Source: JAKQEM01 sp964391185
Lineage (GTDB): Bacteria > Patescibacteriota > Gracilibacteria > Peribacterales > Peribacteraceae
Reading direction: 5' to 3'
NCBI GenBank assembly: GCA_964391185.1
Contig: CAYMIX010000002.1
Coordinates: 156,267 to 220,266 of the forward strand
DNA: 64,000 nucleotides
Part shown: piece by piece, positions 27,114 through 35,842 of the stretch
How positions within the stretch are numbered: the stretch's first letter is position 1
Layout of the letters: each line of letters starts with the position of its first letter
Translations under genes and position numbers: made by a program
Notes under the pieces: generated by a model
What the model was told of the DNA's origin: nothing
Seen by the model: the letters and a program-made list of their open reading frames with translations, nothing else
Databases searched by the model: none

Positions 27114-28131
27114 TCGCATACTTCTTTGCGATCAACTTCCAATCGTATTGTTCTGCATTCTTTTTTCCAGCTTCAGCTAACTGCTGACGTAGCTGTTTAT
27201 TATCGATAAGCCGCTGCAATGCCTGGGCTACTGCTTCGACGTTATCCACGGGGACAAGAAGCCCTGTTTCCCCGTCATGAACAACATCCGGAATTCCGCC
27301 GACATTCGTTGCGACGACTGCACAACCTGCAGCTTGTGCTTCTATAAATACATTCCCCAACGCTTCACTTCTTGATAAACCGCAGAAGATTTCCGCCTCT
27401 GCAAATTCTTTGGCGACCTGATCTGCCGGAACAAACCCGACGAATGTAACGCGGTCAGCAATGCCAAGATCATGAGAAATTTTTTCCAATCGTGAACGTT
27501 CAGATCCATCACCGACAACGCGTAACGTGCCAGCGCGTAACGTCGCAAACGCATTCAAAAGAATATCCACCCCCTTCATCGCCTCCAGTCGTCCAACAAA
27601 CAAGATGCGACCCGGAACTTTCTGATGCTTCTTTGTGGCTTCTTGGAGTTCATGCAGACGGATACCGTTCGGAATCAAGGTCGCCTGCTTCCCACATGCT
27701 TCGACAATTTTTTTAAGAACATTGCTAATAACCGTCACCGTATCTGCTGACTGCACGATCGACTTTTTCATGAAGCTACTATTCGTTGTCTGACATGTGA
27801 GAATGCGACGAGCGTGACGATCGCAACGTTTGAGCGCGAGCCCAGCAAATGTCTCGAGTATTGCATGAACGATATCTGGTTTAAGCGCACGCGCGGCACG
27901 AGGTGCAAGGAATGGATATAACCATTTATCAATCGAGCGCCCGATACCCACGCGCCAGACTTTTACGCCACTTGGGAGATGATCCAAATGTGGAAGGTCT
28001 TTCCGTAAGCGAGCCGTAATAATCGTAATGTCATAGCGGTCTTTGAGCTGGCCTGCGACTTCCTCCGCACACGCTTCGGCGCCACTGCGGAATGGCGTGA
28101 GGAAAGCCGATAGGATGACAACGCGACGCAT
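27097..28131 (-). CDS. GT4-family glycosyltransferase
   Basis: 344 residues. GT-B fold with ILFVGRLEAMKGVD and a LSRSEALGNVFIEAQAAGCAVVAT block. Residues near LRAGTLRVVGDG are encoded by GTTACGC-type words (27521-27552) like those in intergenic arrays elsewhere, in a loop that is normally variable. Two bases separate it from the upstream GT4 gene, so they form an operon. Confidence 0.85.
   Translation of the reverse strand: MRRVVILSAFLTPFRSGAEACAEEVAGQLKDRYDITIITARLRKDLPHLDHLPSGVKVWRVGIGRSIDKWLYPFLAPRAARALKPDIVHAILETFAGLALKRCDRHARRILTCQTTNSSFMKKSIVQSADTVTVISNVLKKIVEACGKQATLIPNGIRLHELQEATKKHQKVPGRILFVGRLEAMKGVDILLNAFATLRAGTLRVVGDGSERSRLEKISHDLGIADRVTFVGFVPADQVAKEFAEAEIFCGLSRSEALGNVFIEAQAAGCAVVATNVGGIPDVVHDGETGLLVPVDNVEAVAQALQRLIDNKQLRQQLAEAGKKNAEQYDWKLIAKKYATIYDQ
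27521..27552 (-). repeat. GTTACGC-type words inside a glycosyltransferase gene
   Basis: On the coding strand the words GTTTGCG, GTTACGC, GCACGTTACGC follow one another and encode part of FATLRAGTLRVV. The vocabulary matches the intergenic arrays at 45412 and 57853. It is shorter and less regular than the other in-gene cases. Confidence 0.4.
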
Positions 28132-28133
28132 GG

Positions 28134-29333
28134 TCAGGATGCATGGTGGTATGGATGTACCGAAGCGTCCTCCTTGCTGCCATACCCCCTTACTTCCATG
28201 CCGCCAAAAAGCATTTTATATTTGTTGCCGACTATCTCCCAGGAAAACATCTCCTCGATACGCTTGCGAGCAGCTTCTCCCATTGCTCGACGCTTGGGTG
28301 CATCTGTCATCAATCGATGTAGATGCGATTGCAATGCAGCACGGTCACCCGCAGGAAATAAAAGACCTGAGACGCCGTTTTGGATGAGATACGCATTACC
28401 TCCGACTTCTGATGCTATGCACGCGCAACCGCTTGCCATCGCTTCCATAAGTGCATTGCTTAGTCCTTCGCTGTGGCTCGGAAGTACGAAGATATCTGTC
28501 TCAGCAAGAATCGCCGGAATATCTTCGCGAAGACCTGTGAAGCGAACCTCCGACTGGTAGGAATCGACGAGAGGATGAAGAGCCTGCCCTGAGCTCGCCG
28601 AAGGGTACCAGCCAACTACTTGAATATCGATCTCCGGGAATTCTTGCTTAAGAGGAACTGCAGCGGCCACGAAGTCATCGACACCTTTCACCGACTCCAG
28701 ACGACCTACATACGTTATCGTTACTCGTTCCGCGTTGGCGCGTTGCGCGTTTGAACGTGCAAACTCGTAACGTGTAACGTCGATACCAGTTGGAATAACA
28801 TCACTCTTTTCTTGAATTCCTAAACGACGAAGAACGCGTTCAGCCTGCGGATGAAAGAAGATTACTTTCGTCGCGCACTTGAGAATCAGCCAACCTGCAG
28901 TCCACGCATAAATCGCTGCACACACTTGAGGGAACCAGCCACGTGGCTTCCAGGTAATACCCACCAATGCATCCGTCAGTTGAATAATTTTATGACCGCG
29001 CAGCGTAAGTGGAATCGCGCAGAGCGACGTCCAGAACAATAATTTATTGATAACGATATGATCCGGCTTTTCTTCCCTTACGAGGCGATTCACAAATCCA
29101 GAGAACCCAAAACAGATTCCATAGTTCCACGGATCTTTCAGGAAAATATCTTTGCGAAAGTGAACAGTAAGTGTGTCACTGATATTTTCAGTCTTCGTTT
29201 CAGAACCCATACATGCCACAACAACGCGATAACCAAGCCTCTGCCATAGCTCTGCAAGCTTGTACGAACTCACCATCCAACGGTGCGGTTCACGCCAATA
29301 GGGACTTATTAAAAGGATGGTCGCTTTTGTCAT
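28134..29333 (-). CDS. GT4-family glycosyltransferase carrying two in-frame repeats
   Basis: 399 residues. GT4 donor signature ITYVGRLESVKGVDDF and LPSHSEGLSNALMEAMASGCACIAS. Two loops look foreign. The stretch YEFARSNAQRANAER between VTR and VTITYVG is written by GTT-words (28715-28780). PSASSGQAL (28581-28605) is the peptide produced by a common palindromic intergenic repeat. Both fall in linkers, so activity may be kept. ATG at 29333 is preferred to an upstream start. Confidence 0.85.
   Translation of the reverse strand: MTKATILLISPYWREPHRWMVSSYKLAELWQRLGYRVVVACMGSETKTENISDTLTVHFRKDIFLKDPWNYGICFGFSGFVNRLVREEKPDHIVINKLLFWTSLCAIPLTLRGHKIIQLTDALVGITWKPRGWFPQVCAAIYAWTAGWLILKCATKVIFFHPQAERVLRRLGIQEKSDVIPTGIDVTRYEFARSNAQRANAERVTITYVGRLESVKGVDDFVAAAVPLKQEFPEIDIQVVGWYPSASSGQALHPLVDSYQSEVRFTGLREDIPAILAETDIFVLPSHSEGLSNALMEAMASGCACIASEVGGNAYLIQNGVSGLLFPAGDRAALQSHLHRLMTDAPKRRAMGEAARKRIEEMFSWEIVGNKYKMLFGGMEVRGYGSKEDASVHPYHHAS
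28581..28605 (-). repeat. in-frame palindromic repeat encoding PSASSGQAL
   Basis: The coding strand reads CCCTTCGGCGAGCTCAGG then GCAGGCTCT, a member of the same palindromic family as the intergenic hairpin at 30623-30685. It is translated in frame inside the GT4 donor domain. Confidence 0.6.
28715..28780. repeat. GTT-word array inside a glycosyltransferase gene
   Basis: One arm reads GTTATC, GTTACTC, GTTCCGC, GTTGGCGC, GTTGCGC. The other, on the coding strand, reads GTTACAC, GTTACGA, GTTTGCAC. This is the same two-arm layout and vocabulary as the intergenic arrays at 45412 and 57853, here translated in frame. Confidence 0.65.
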
Positions 29334-29360
29334 AAAACTGCTTAATAGTGTACCCAATGA

Positions 29361-29466
29361 AATTCTAATGCTCTAATTCTCTAATTTTCTAAATAAATTC
29401 AAAAATCTAACTTTGGAGAATTAGCTATTAGAGCTTATTTAGATGATTAGAATTTAGGATTTAGAT
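29361..29466. repeat. word-array palindrome of TCTAATTN words
   Basis: The left arm contains TCTAATTC, TCTAATTT, TCTAAATA. The right arm on the minus strand contains TCTAATCA, TCTAAATA and related words. It lies between the GT4 start and the DUF2304 stop, and supplies the last codons and stop of the DUF2304 gene. Confidence 0.65.
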
Positions 29467-29813
29467 TTTTCCTCAGATTCCATTCCAGCCTGCCTTAAAG
29501 CCACTGCGCGGATCAATTTTGTCTGACGTTGGTTGAGCTCCTCGAGGCGCACAATGATGGCAAATACGAGGAAAAAGAGGATACCAATCAATGTCACGAA
29601 GATCGCATTTACTTGGTCTTTGATACCCGTGAGAGCTGTCAGATATCCAAGTACCTGTGGCTCAAGTGCGATACCTGCAATGATACCCCAAAAGAGCGTC
29701 CACAAAAGCGCCTCCCAGATAGTTTTCTTTTGACGCAACGCAAGATTCCACGCATAGACGATTGCGATCAACGATATAATTGGCACGACGATTTGATACG
29801 GCGTAAGAGTCAT
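29454..29813 (-). CDS. DUF2304-family membrane protein
   Basis: 119 residues. Three hydrophobic segments are followed by a charged C-terminal tail with a VRLEELNQRQTKLIR helix. This architecture is typical of DUF2304 proteins found beside GT2 dolichyl-phosphate-type transferases, as here (29894-30562). A role as partner of that GT2 enzyme at the membrane is inferred. ATG at 29813 is preferred to TTG at 29819. A CATACT hexamer 9 nt upstream is contributed by the adjacent word array. Confidence 0.75.
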   Translation of the reverse strand: MTLTPYQIVVPIISLIAIVYAWNLALRQKKTIWEALLWTLFWGIIAGIALEPQVLGYLTALTGIKDQVNAIFVTLIGILFFLVFAIIVRLEELNQRQTKLIRAVALRQAGMESEEKSKS

Positions 29814-29823
29814 CTGCAACGAA

Positions 29824-29896
29824 GTATGAATTAAGAATTAAGAATTAAGAAGGGAAAATAGTTCTCCATAATTCATACTTCATAATTCTGCATTCA
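29824..29896. repeat. word-array palindrome of 7-nt GAANTAN words
   Basis: The left arm is GAATTAA repeated three times, preceded by GAAGTAT (which starts just outside the listed span). The right arm on the minus strand is GAATGCA, GAATTAT, GAAGTAT, GAATTAT. It lies between the GT2 stop and the DUF2304 start. Confidence 0.7.
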
Positions 29897-30562
29897 TCTC
29901 AAGAACGATCTCAATAATATCTTAAACGCCGTACGCACTCCATTTGCGAATGATTGTCCTTTTTTCAATGTGTATTCGGAATAAATCACCTTCACCGGAA
30001 CTTCGACGATGCTCCATTGGTGATGAACCGATTCGCGAACAATCTCCGTACAGAATTCAAATCCACTCATGCGAAGGTCCACATCTGCGAGAGCTTTAGG
30101 ACCAAACGCCTTGTAACCACACTGGCTATCGCTCACCCATCGTCCGGTAGCAATAAGTGTGATGACATTCCCCAAACCATTAAATATGCGACGAATGAAG
30201 GGGATGGAATTTTTTTGTCCGAAGCGGTTTGCAAACACAATGTCAGCACGACCTTCTTCGATAGGTTTCAGCAAATCAGGAATATTTTGCGGATCGTGTT
30301 GTTCATCTGCATCAATCGTAATGACTGCTGTCGCCTTCAGAAAACGCGCCGCTTCGATTCCGGTCATCGTCGCAGCACCCGCACCGCCATTCTGTGGGTG
30401 CATAATGACTCGTGCACCAGCCTTTTGGGCTTCTAAGACAGTATTGTCACTGGAACCATCATCCACAACAACGACGATATTGACATGCTTCTGCACCCCG
30501 GCAACAACGGACGCTATGCGCGTTCCCTCGTTATAAGCCGGTATGACTGCGATGACGTTCAT
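29894..30562 (-). CDS. GT2-family polyprenyl-phosphate glycosyltransferase
   Basis: 222 residues. GT-A fold with AVIPAYNEGTRIASVV, VVVDDGSSDNT and a TIDADEQHDP metal site, followed by the QCGYKAF loop. It resembles DPM1/DPG synthases that load sugars onto undecaprenyl phosphate. The neighbouring DUF2304 gene is a frequent partner of this subtype. A TATCCT hexamer lies 10 nt before the ATG. Confidence 0.85.
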   Translation of the reverse strand: MNVIAVIPAYNEGTRIASVVAGVQKHVNIVVVVDDGSSDNTVLEAQKAGARVIMHPQNGGAGAATMTGIEAARFLKATAVITIDADEQHDPQNIPDLLKPIEEGRADIVFANRFGQKNSIPFIRRIFNGLGNVITLIATGRWVSDSQCGYKAFGPKALADVDLRMSGFEFCTEIVRESVHHQWSIVEVPVKVIYSEYTLKKGQSFANGVRTAFKILLRSFLR

Positions 30563-30622
30563 AATGACGATAAGGATACCAAACGTGTCATGATGAGCGG
30601 AGGCGAACCATACACGTTTCTG

Positions 30623-30685
30623 CTATGTGTCGCCCTTCGTCGAGCCTGTCCTGAGCGGAGGCGAAGGGCTCAGGGTGACACATAG
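30623..30685. repeat. composite hairpin of the CTTCGxxGAGCCTGTCCTGAGC family
   Basis: Outer arms CTATGTGTC and GACACATAG enclose CCCTTCG and CGAAGGG. The element sits just past the stop of the 945-residue membrane protein (minus), where it can end transcription. Related sequence occurs at 28581 and 54985. Confidence 0.65.
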
Positions 30686-30686
30686 G

Positions 30687-33524
30687 TTAAGGCAATAAGA
30701 TGAATGCAACTCCATTGTCCGTATCATTCACCGGAATACCGATGCCCAAGCCTGGCGTATTCACGAATTCGACGAATGCTTCGACCTTTTTATGCAAGCT
30801 TCCATTTGGATCACGTTCGATGGTGTGCGTATTCGTATCGAAGATCATACTATTGAAGCCAAGTGCCTGAAGACGCTTGAGCGTAAGAGCTGCATCGCGT
30901 TCTGTGTACAAGCAATTGAAAAAGTCGAGCTGATGATCTGCCACAGGCAATACTTCTAGATTCTTCGGAATGAAGTATGGGATAAATGTTCCCATGCGAT
31001 ACACATATGGACGATCTGGCGTTACCTCACGACGGCGTTCAATCTCGTCACGAATGTCATCGTAGTGTGGAATCGTGCGCTCGCGGAGAGCCTCATACGA
31101 AACCTTGCCAAGAGGATATTCAAACAAGTTTCGCTGTTGATCGTACTGCCAGAAACGCATCGCAAATGCGACGAACAACGACATCACAACAAAGAAGGAC
31201 GCGGCCACTTTGTTTGGAATATCCGGAGACCGATAGATCATTGCCTCAAGACCAACGGCAAGGCCGAAGAACATACCAAGGCCGTACCACGGAATACCGT
31301 TGGCGAAGAACACCCACTGAACCAACATGAATGCTGTTGCCACAAACAACCATCTCAACCACTTGCCCTGACGCATCCAGAAGAACGGAAGGAGGAGGAG
31401 GAGTGGTAGTAGGAGCAACGCCGGGAACATCGTGACGTAGTAACCCGCACTATCAAGATTCATGACCGAACGCCATGGCAACGTGAGATAGTGTGACCAT
31501 CCGCTGTGATCTCCCCAGTAGCGATCAAGCTCTTCACTCTTGGAAGTACCGACGCACTTTGTTTGATCAACACGCAATTCTTCAGGGAGGCGACGCATTT
31601 CCTGCCCGTAATCCGCAGGATCCTCCATTCCTTTTCCGATCACAAATGATGGTGTGATGGTATCTGGAACTGTAAAGACCGGACGGAAAGCCAAATTTCC
31701 ATACGCGAGATTGTTACGAACCAACCATGGAGCGATCGTCAGAGCAAAGCTTCCAATAAAAATGCCCGCTGCAATAAGTGTACGACGGAATATGTGAGGA
31801 CGAAGATATGCGCTATATGCAGTAAGACCCGCGCCGAGCACACCAAATGAAACAAGGAGGAGTGTTTTACTGAGTGCCGCAGGATCGCCATACACACGCG
31901 TGCCGATCTCTACCACATTGAAGCGGCCTTCGTACACATACGCCATCATCGCGAGAGCAAGTGTTCCAACAAATGCGGTCCAGTGCACTGTTGCTCCAAA
32001 AAGCACAACACCAAGAGCCATGATCGTCATGATCGATGTTGCTTTGAGAGAGAATGCGAATCCGCCAAAAATTCCTGCCAGCACAACGAGCTTCCAATCA
32101 ATAGCGCGTGTAATAGTTTCACCGTCTGCCGCTGCTTCTTCCTCCTCTTCTATTGATGGAAACAGAGCGATAAACATTGCGAGGAGAGCGAATGCCCCCA
32201 TCGCAAACACCGCGTTATCCACCTTCATATCGGCATACGAAAAGTGTCCGACAACGGGGAGTGCATAATACAAAAGTGCTGCAAGCAAACCCTGATTACG
32301 CCCCAAGTACACAGCCCCAAAAGCATACACCGCAAGTACAGAAAGCAATCCTGCTGCCCAGTTAAGCATCATCGATGCCGTTGCGCCAAACACACTATCA
32401 AACCCGAAGAGAAGGAACCCAAGCGATGTAATGTATTCCCAAAGAAATGATGCGAGCTGCGGAATCGCGTACCCATAGCTCACGAGCAAGCGTGGCTGGT
32501 TGATATATTTACCGAGGTCATCCCAGCCGATAGGGAAAGGACGAACAACGTTCAGGAAGTTCAATGCGAGGTAGCTCACAAGTAACCATCCAATAACAAG
32601 CGCGCCACCATAAACAGGAGCCTCGTATGTACGTTCACGGTGCCACAATGCCATCAACCAATACTGTGCCTGCTTATAGAGAGCTGCAGGAATCACCAGG
32701 AGTATCGCCCACCCTGCCACCTGTGAATAAATCGGCTGATGGATCCAGCTACCAATAAGTGCGAGGAGCCACAAAATCAGAATAAGTCCGCACGCACCGA
32801 TGCCCACGCTAAATACCGTTTCGATCATTGGACGCAGCTGACGAAGACCAAGGAGTCCCAATATGAAACGCCCCAGAACAAGGAATGCAAAGAGTATGTA
32901 GGTGATGAAAATCACATGTGGTAACACGCGCGTGAAAAATGACACCTGCATACAGAGACGACTAATGTCGTAGACATGTATTTGTCCTGGTGCTGCTGTA
33001 AGGCATCCGTTATCGCGCAGCCCATTGAAGTTATCTTGTAATGATTGCAATCCTTCAGGATCAACACCTTTGTAAATTTCCGGTAACGGCTCAATGATCT
33101 GTGTGAATGATTGATTACCATTATTGCTAAAGGTGATCATCGTGAAGAACAACCAAATTGATCCGACGAAGAGCAACAACAATTTGAGCGGCGTGATGCG
33201 CAAAGAAATCTGCCAGCTGTTCGTCTTCAAATATCCGAGTATCGCGATAGCTCCGAAGATCAATGCACTGAAAACCGTGTAACCGAAGAATGGTTTTGCC
33301 CATGTAAATGTTTGACCAATAAATGGGAATAGCGCATTCCACCCTTGGCACAACATGCTCCCATTCGCTCCACATGCAACTGTGACAGCTTGGCGGCCCG
33401 CCTCCGAGAGCAATACCGCCTGGTGAACCTGCACTCCTAAGTACGCCAAGAGGGTATAACCGCCCCAAACAATGAGTGTGCTAAAAAGTGCAATACGGAG
33501 CCCGTTGAAAACTTTATCAGACAT
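30687..33524 (-). CDS. very large polytopic membrane protein, GT-C-like
   Basis: 945 residues. About sixteen hydrophobic segments and a soluble tail near residues 800-945. An early periplasmic loop (PFPIGWDDLGKYINQPRLL) has the acidic residues expected of a GT39/GT83-type catalytic site. ATG at 33524 (MSDKVF) is chosen over the longer frame because a TATTCT hexamer ends 9 nt upstream and the extension would read through a palindrome. Substrate unknown. Confidence 0.7.
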   Translation of the reverse strand: MSDKVFNGLRIALFSTLIVWGGYTLLAYLGVQVHQAVLLSEAGRQAVTVACGANGSMLCQGWNALFPFIGQTFTWAKPFFGYTVFSALIFGAIAILGYLKTNSWQISLRITPLKLLLLFVGSIWLFFTMITFSNNGNQSFTQIIEPLPEIYKGVDPEGLQSLQDNFNGLRDNGCLTAAPGQIHVYDISRLCMQVSFFTRVLPHVIFITYILFAFLVLGRFILGLLGLRQLRPMIETVFSVGIGACGLILILWLLALIGSWIHQPIYSQVAGWAILLVIPAALYKQAQYWLMALWHRERTYEAPVYGGALVIGWLLVSYLALNFLNVVRPFPIGWDDLGKYINQPRLLVSYGYAIPQLASFLWEYITSLGFLLFGFDSVFGATASMMLNWAAGLLSVLAVYAFGAVYLGRNQGLLAALLYYALPVVGHFSYADMKVDNAVFAMGAFALLAMFIALFPSIEEEEEAAADGETITRAIDWKLVVLAGIFGGFAFSLKATSIMTIMALGVVLFGATVHWTAFVGTLALAMMAYVYEGRFNVVEIGTRVYGDPAALSKTLLLVSFGVLGAGLTAYSAYLRPHIFRRTLIAAGIFIGSFALTIAPWLVRNNLAYGNLAFRPVFTVPDTITPSFVIGKGMEDPADYGQEMRRLPEELRVDQTKCVGTSKSEELDRYWGDHSGWSHYLTLPWRSVMNLDSAGYYVTMFPALLLLPLLLLLPFFWMRQGKWLRWLFVATAFMLVQWVFFANGIPWYGLGMFFGLAVGLEAMIYRSPDIPNKVAASFFVVMSLFVAFAMRFWQYDQQRNLFEYPLGKVSYEALRERTIPHYDDIRDEIERRREVTPDRPYVYRMGTFIPYFIPKNLEVLPVADHQLDFFNCLYTERDAALTLKRLQALGFNSMIFDTNTHTIERDPNGSLHKKVEAFVEFVNTPGLGIGIPVNDTDNGVAFILLP

Positions 33525-33533
33525 GTAAAAAGG

Positions 33534-33539
33534 AGAATA
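33534..33539 (-). promoter_or_regulatory. -10 hexamer TATTCT, 9 nt before ATG
   Basis: This minus-strand hexamer ends nine bases before the ATG at 33524 and decides the start of the large membrane protein. Confidence 0.4.
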
Positions 33540-33554
33540 TGGGTGGATTATAGC

Positions 33555-33583
33555 GTAGAGACGTGCGAATCGCACGTCTCTAC
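33555..33583. repeat. perfect 29-bp palindrome, arms GTAGAGACGTGCGA
   Basis: Two 14-base arms around a single A. It lies in the 125-bp divergent promoter region between the membrane protein and sufS. The sequence type (GTAGAGACG ... CGTCTCTAC) is a dispersed palindrome known from unrelated bacteria. Confidence 0.8.
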
Positions 33584-33635
33584 GGTTACCTGCATGACCC
33601 GTTTTCCTTACCCCCTACACAAACGATTTTTCCGC

Positions 33636-33641
33636 TATACT
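33636..33641 (+). promoter_or_regulatory. -10 hexamer TATACT, 8 nt before ATG
   Basis: TATACT ends eight bases before the sufS ATG at 33650. This supports the shorter start and a leaderless mRNA. Confidence 0.55.
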
Positions 33642-33649
33642 GGACCTCT

Positions 33650-34879
33650 ATGTCCTGGGATTCAGAAGCCATTCGCAAGCATTTCCCCTTCCTCCAATCC
33701 ACGGAGGAACCAAAGGCCATATATCTCGATAACGCAGCGACGACACAAAAACCGCAAGCCGTGCTCGACGCTATGCGAACATTTGAGGAACACGTGACAG
33801 GTAATGTTCACCGGGGCCAGCACCAAGAAACGGAACGCGCGACAGAAGCTTTTGAGAGTGCGCGCAAAACAGTTCAAGCATTTATCGGAGCTCAACATGC
33901 TGATGAAATTATCTTCACGAAGAACGGCACTGAAGCGATCAACTTAGTCGCGCGCACATGGGCGAGGGCAAACATGAAACGTGGCGACTGCATCGTGCTT
34001 TCCATTGCCGAACATCACAGCAACATCGTTCCTTGGCAACAGCTGATGCAAGAAATCGGCGGCTATGTGGCATGGCTCGATGTCTCGCCCGAAGGCATCC
34101 TTGACCAGCAAAACTTAAAGAATGTCTTGGACACGCACCGCGTAAAACTTGTGACACTCACTGGGCAAAGCAATGTGTTGGGAACACGCTTCGACCTTCT
34201 ATCACTCATTCCAATGGTCCACGAAGCTGGCGCTCGTATATTGGTAGACGCCGCTCAACGTATTGCTCACGAACCTATCGACGTTCAGGCGCTCGATTGC
34301 GATTTCCTTACGTTCTCGGGACATAAGATGTATGGACCAACGGGCATAGGAGTGCTTTATGCAAAACGTTCAGAAATGAAGGACATGCCTCCATTCCTCG
34401 GCGGCGGCGGCATGGTGCAAGACGTGACTCGCGAAGGCTTCACTCCCGCTGATATTCCCGCACGGTTCGAAGCTGGCACCCCACCCATCACTCAAGCGAT
34501 TGGTTTGGCTAGTGCGATTGAATGGCTAGAAGAGATCGATGCACAAGAACGTTTGCACCACGAAAAACGCTTGATGAAAAAAGCGATGGATGAACTTTCG
34601 AACATCCCAGGATTGCACTTTGTCGGCCCAAGCGAACCAGAATTACGTCACGGTATTATCAGCTTCACCATCGATGGTATCCATGCACATGACCTTACCG
34701 ACATACTTGGTCATCGTGGCTTTGCCCTGCGCGCCGGCCATCACTGCGCTCAGCCTTTGCACGATTTCCTCGGCATCATCGCAACTGCCAGGCTATCCTT
34801 TGGCATCTACAATACGGGCAAAGAAATCGATGCTCTTATTCTCGCCATCAACAATGCAATCGATCTCCTCAAAAAATAA
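33650..34879 (+). CDS. sufS: SufS-type cysteine desulfurase
   Basis: 409 residues, class-V PLP enzyme. The PLP lysine is K226 in SGHKMYGP, the cofactor Asp is in VDAAQ, and the persulfide cysteine is C366 in RAGHHC, the group II (SufS/CsdA) pattern. It releases sulfur from cysteine for iron-sulfur cluster assembly. A longer frame from 33563 reads through the 29-bp palindrome and is rejected. sufU follows after a word array, giving a minimal SUF system. No sufBCD is seen in this window. Confidence 0.92.
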   Translation: MSWDSEAIRKHFPFLQSTEEPKAIYLDNAATTQKPQAVLDAMRTFEEHVTGNVHRGQHQETERATEAFESARKTVQAFIGAQHADEIIFTKNGTEAINLVARTWARANMKRGDCIVLSIAEHHSNIVPWQQLMQEIGGYVAWLDVSPEGILDQQNLKNVLDTHRVKLVTLTGQSNVLGTRFDLLSLIPMVHEAGARILVDAAQRIAHEPIDVQALDCDFLTFSGHKMYGPTGIGVLYAKRSEMKDMPPFLGGGGMVQDVTREGFTPADIPARFEAGTPPITQAIGLASAIEWLEEIDAQERLHHEKRLMKKAMDELSNIPGLHFVGPSEPELRHGIISFTIDGIHAHDLTDILGHRGFALRAGHHCAQPLHDFLGIIATARLSFGIYNTGKEIDALILAINNAIDLLKK

Positions 34880-34883
34880 TTGC

Positions 34884-34954
34884 TGTATTGTTAAATTGTT
34901 GCAAGCAAGAACAACCGTTATCGCTTGTGAGCAATACAACAATGTAACAATTTG
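34884..34954. repeat. word-array palindrome of 8-nt TTGTTRNA words
   Basis: The left arm is TTGCTGTA, TTGTTAAA, TTGTTGCA. The right arm on the minus strand is TTGTTACA, TTGTTGTA, TTGCTCAC. Word order is permuted between arms. It sits in the gap between sufS and sufU. Confidence 0.7.
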
Positions 34955-34983
34955 AATCAGTAAGAATTGCTACCCCCACTCAG

Positions 34984-35394
34984 ATGGATATCTACGCCGA
35001 CAACATCTTGGACCACTACAAGCATCCGCGGAGGAAGCATGTTCTCGCAGCTCCGACAATCACGCATACCGAAAAAAACACGAGCTGCGGCGATGCACTC
35101 AAGCTTGAATTAATGATCGAAGCTGGAACGATAACTGATCTCGGCTGGAGCGGTGAAGGCTGCGCCATTAGCCAAGCTGGAATGTCACTGCTGAGTGAGA
35201 TACTCATTGGCAAAACCCTCGCTGAAGCTGCAGCTCTTACTCCAAAAGATGTAACTGACCTGTTGGGCGTTCCTGTTGGAACCAGAAGGATCAAATGTGC
35301 ACTCCTTTGCCTTCATGCACTCAAGAACGCGATTCATGAATTTAAAGAAGAGCCAGTACAAAGCTGGGTGGAGACAGTTGGAAATGACACCTAA
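34984..35394 (+). CDS. sufU: SufU/IscU-like iron-sulfur scaffold
   Basis: 136 residues. The three conserved cysteines appear as SCGD, GCAIS and KCALLCLH, with the SufU-type insertion between the second and third. DNILDHYKHPRR at the N-terminus is diagnostic. It accepts sulfur from SufS to build or relay Fe-S clusters (zinc-bound in the SufU group). Followed by tRNA-Thr after 25 bp. Confidence 0.9.
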   Translation: MDIYADNILDHYKHPRRKHVLAAPTITHTEKNTSCGDALKLELMIEAGTITDLGWSGEGCAISQAGMSLLSEILIGKTLAEAAALTPKDVTDLLGVPVGTRRIKCALLCLHALKNAIHEFKEEPVQSWVETVGNDT

Positions 35395-35419
35395 TCACGT
35401 TAGGATGGCGTCCCAACAA

Positions 35420-35494
35420 GCCGCCCTAGCTCAGTGGTAGAGCACGTCCATGGTAAGGACGGGGTCGCCAGTTCAATCCTGGTGGGCGGCTCCA
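35420..35494 (+). tRNA. tRNA-Thr (anticodon GGT)
   Basis: A 75-nt cloverleaf with acceptor arms GCCGCCC/GGGCGGC, anticodon stem CGTCC/GGACG with loop ATGGTAA, a TTCAATC T-loop, and an encoded CCA end. Confidence 0.95.
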
Positions 35495-35549
35495 TTTCAT
35501 CATGCTTATCGCAGCCAGTTCAATCGTGTTCCCAGATCCAAGCTCTTGA

Positions 35550-35804
35550 TCAATCGAAGGTTGTATAAAGAATATTCACCGGCACTGTTTGATCCATTTC
35601 TGGATGGTTATTCAAAATAGTGCGCGTGAACTCACGCACCTTAGCCTCCGTCAAAGACACATCATCAGGAACGATCACTTCCACCCATGCATCATCGGAA
35701 TGCCCCATGTGAGTTACCGTTACATACGGACTTACTTGCGTATGAATAGCCAACGCAAGAGCATGCTCAACTGGTTCAACCGATTGCAAAGAGTGATGTT
35801 CCAT
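35550..35804 (-). CDS. small hypothetical soluble protein
   Basis: 84 residues, acidic and not hydrophobic, with alternating strand-helix character (YVTVTHMG, DDAWVEVIVP, LTEAKVREFTRTIL). I do not recognise a family. A TACAAT hexamer is 10 nt upstream of the ATG. It lies alone between tRNA-Thr and the M50 protease. Confidence 0.5.
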   Translation of the reverse strand: MEHHSLQSVEPVEHALALAIHTQVSPYVTVTHMGHSDDAWVEVIVPDDVSLTEAKVREFTRTILNNHPEMDQTVPVNILYTTFD

Positions 35805-35842
35805 AAAGCGACGGATTGTAAGTGATTGTTTTCCCTAAGCAA

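Noticed and set aside
33563..33649. N-terminal extension of SufS (MRIARLYGYL...)
   Set aside because: It translates the 29-bp palindrome and the promoter. The TATACT box and family alignment favour ATG at 33650.
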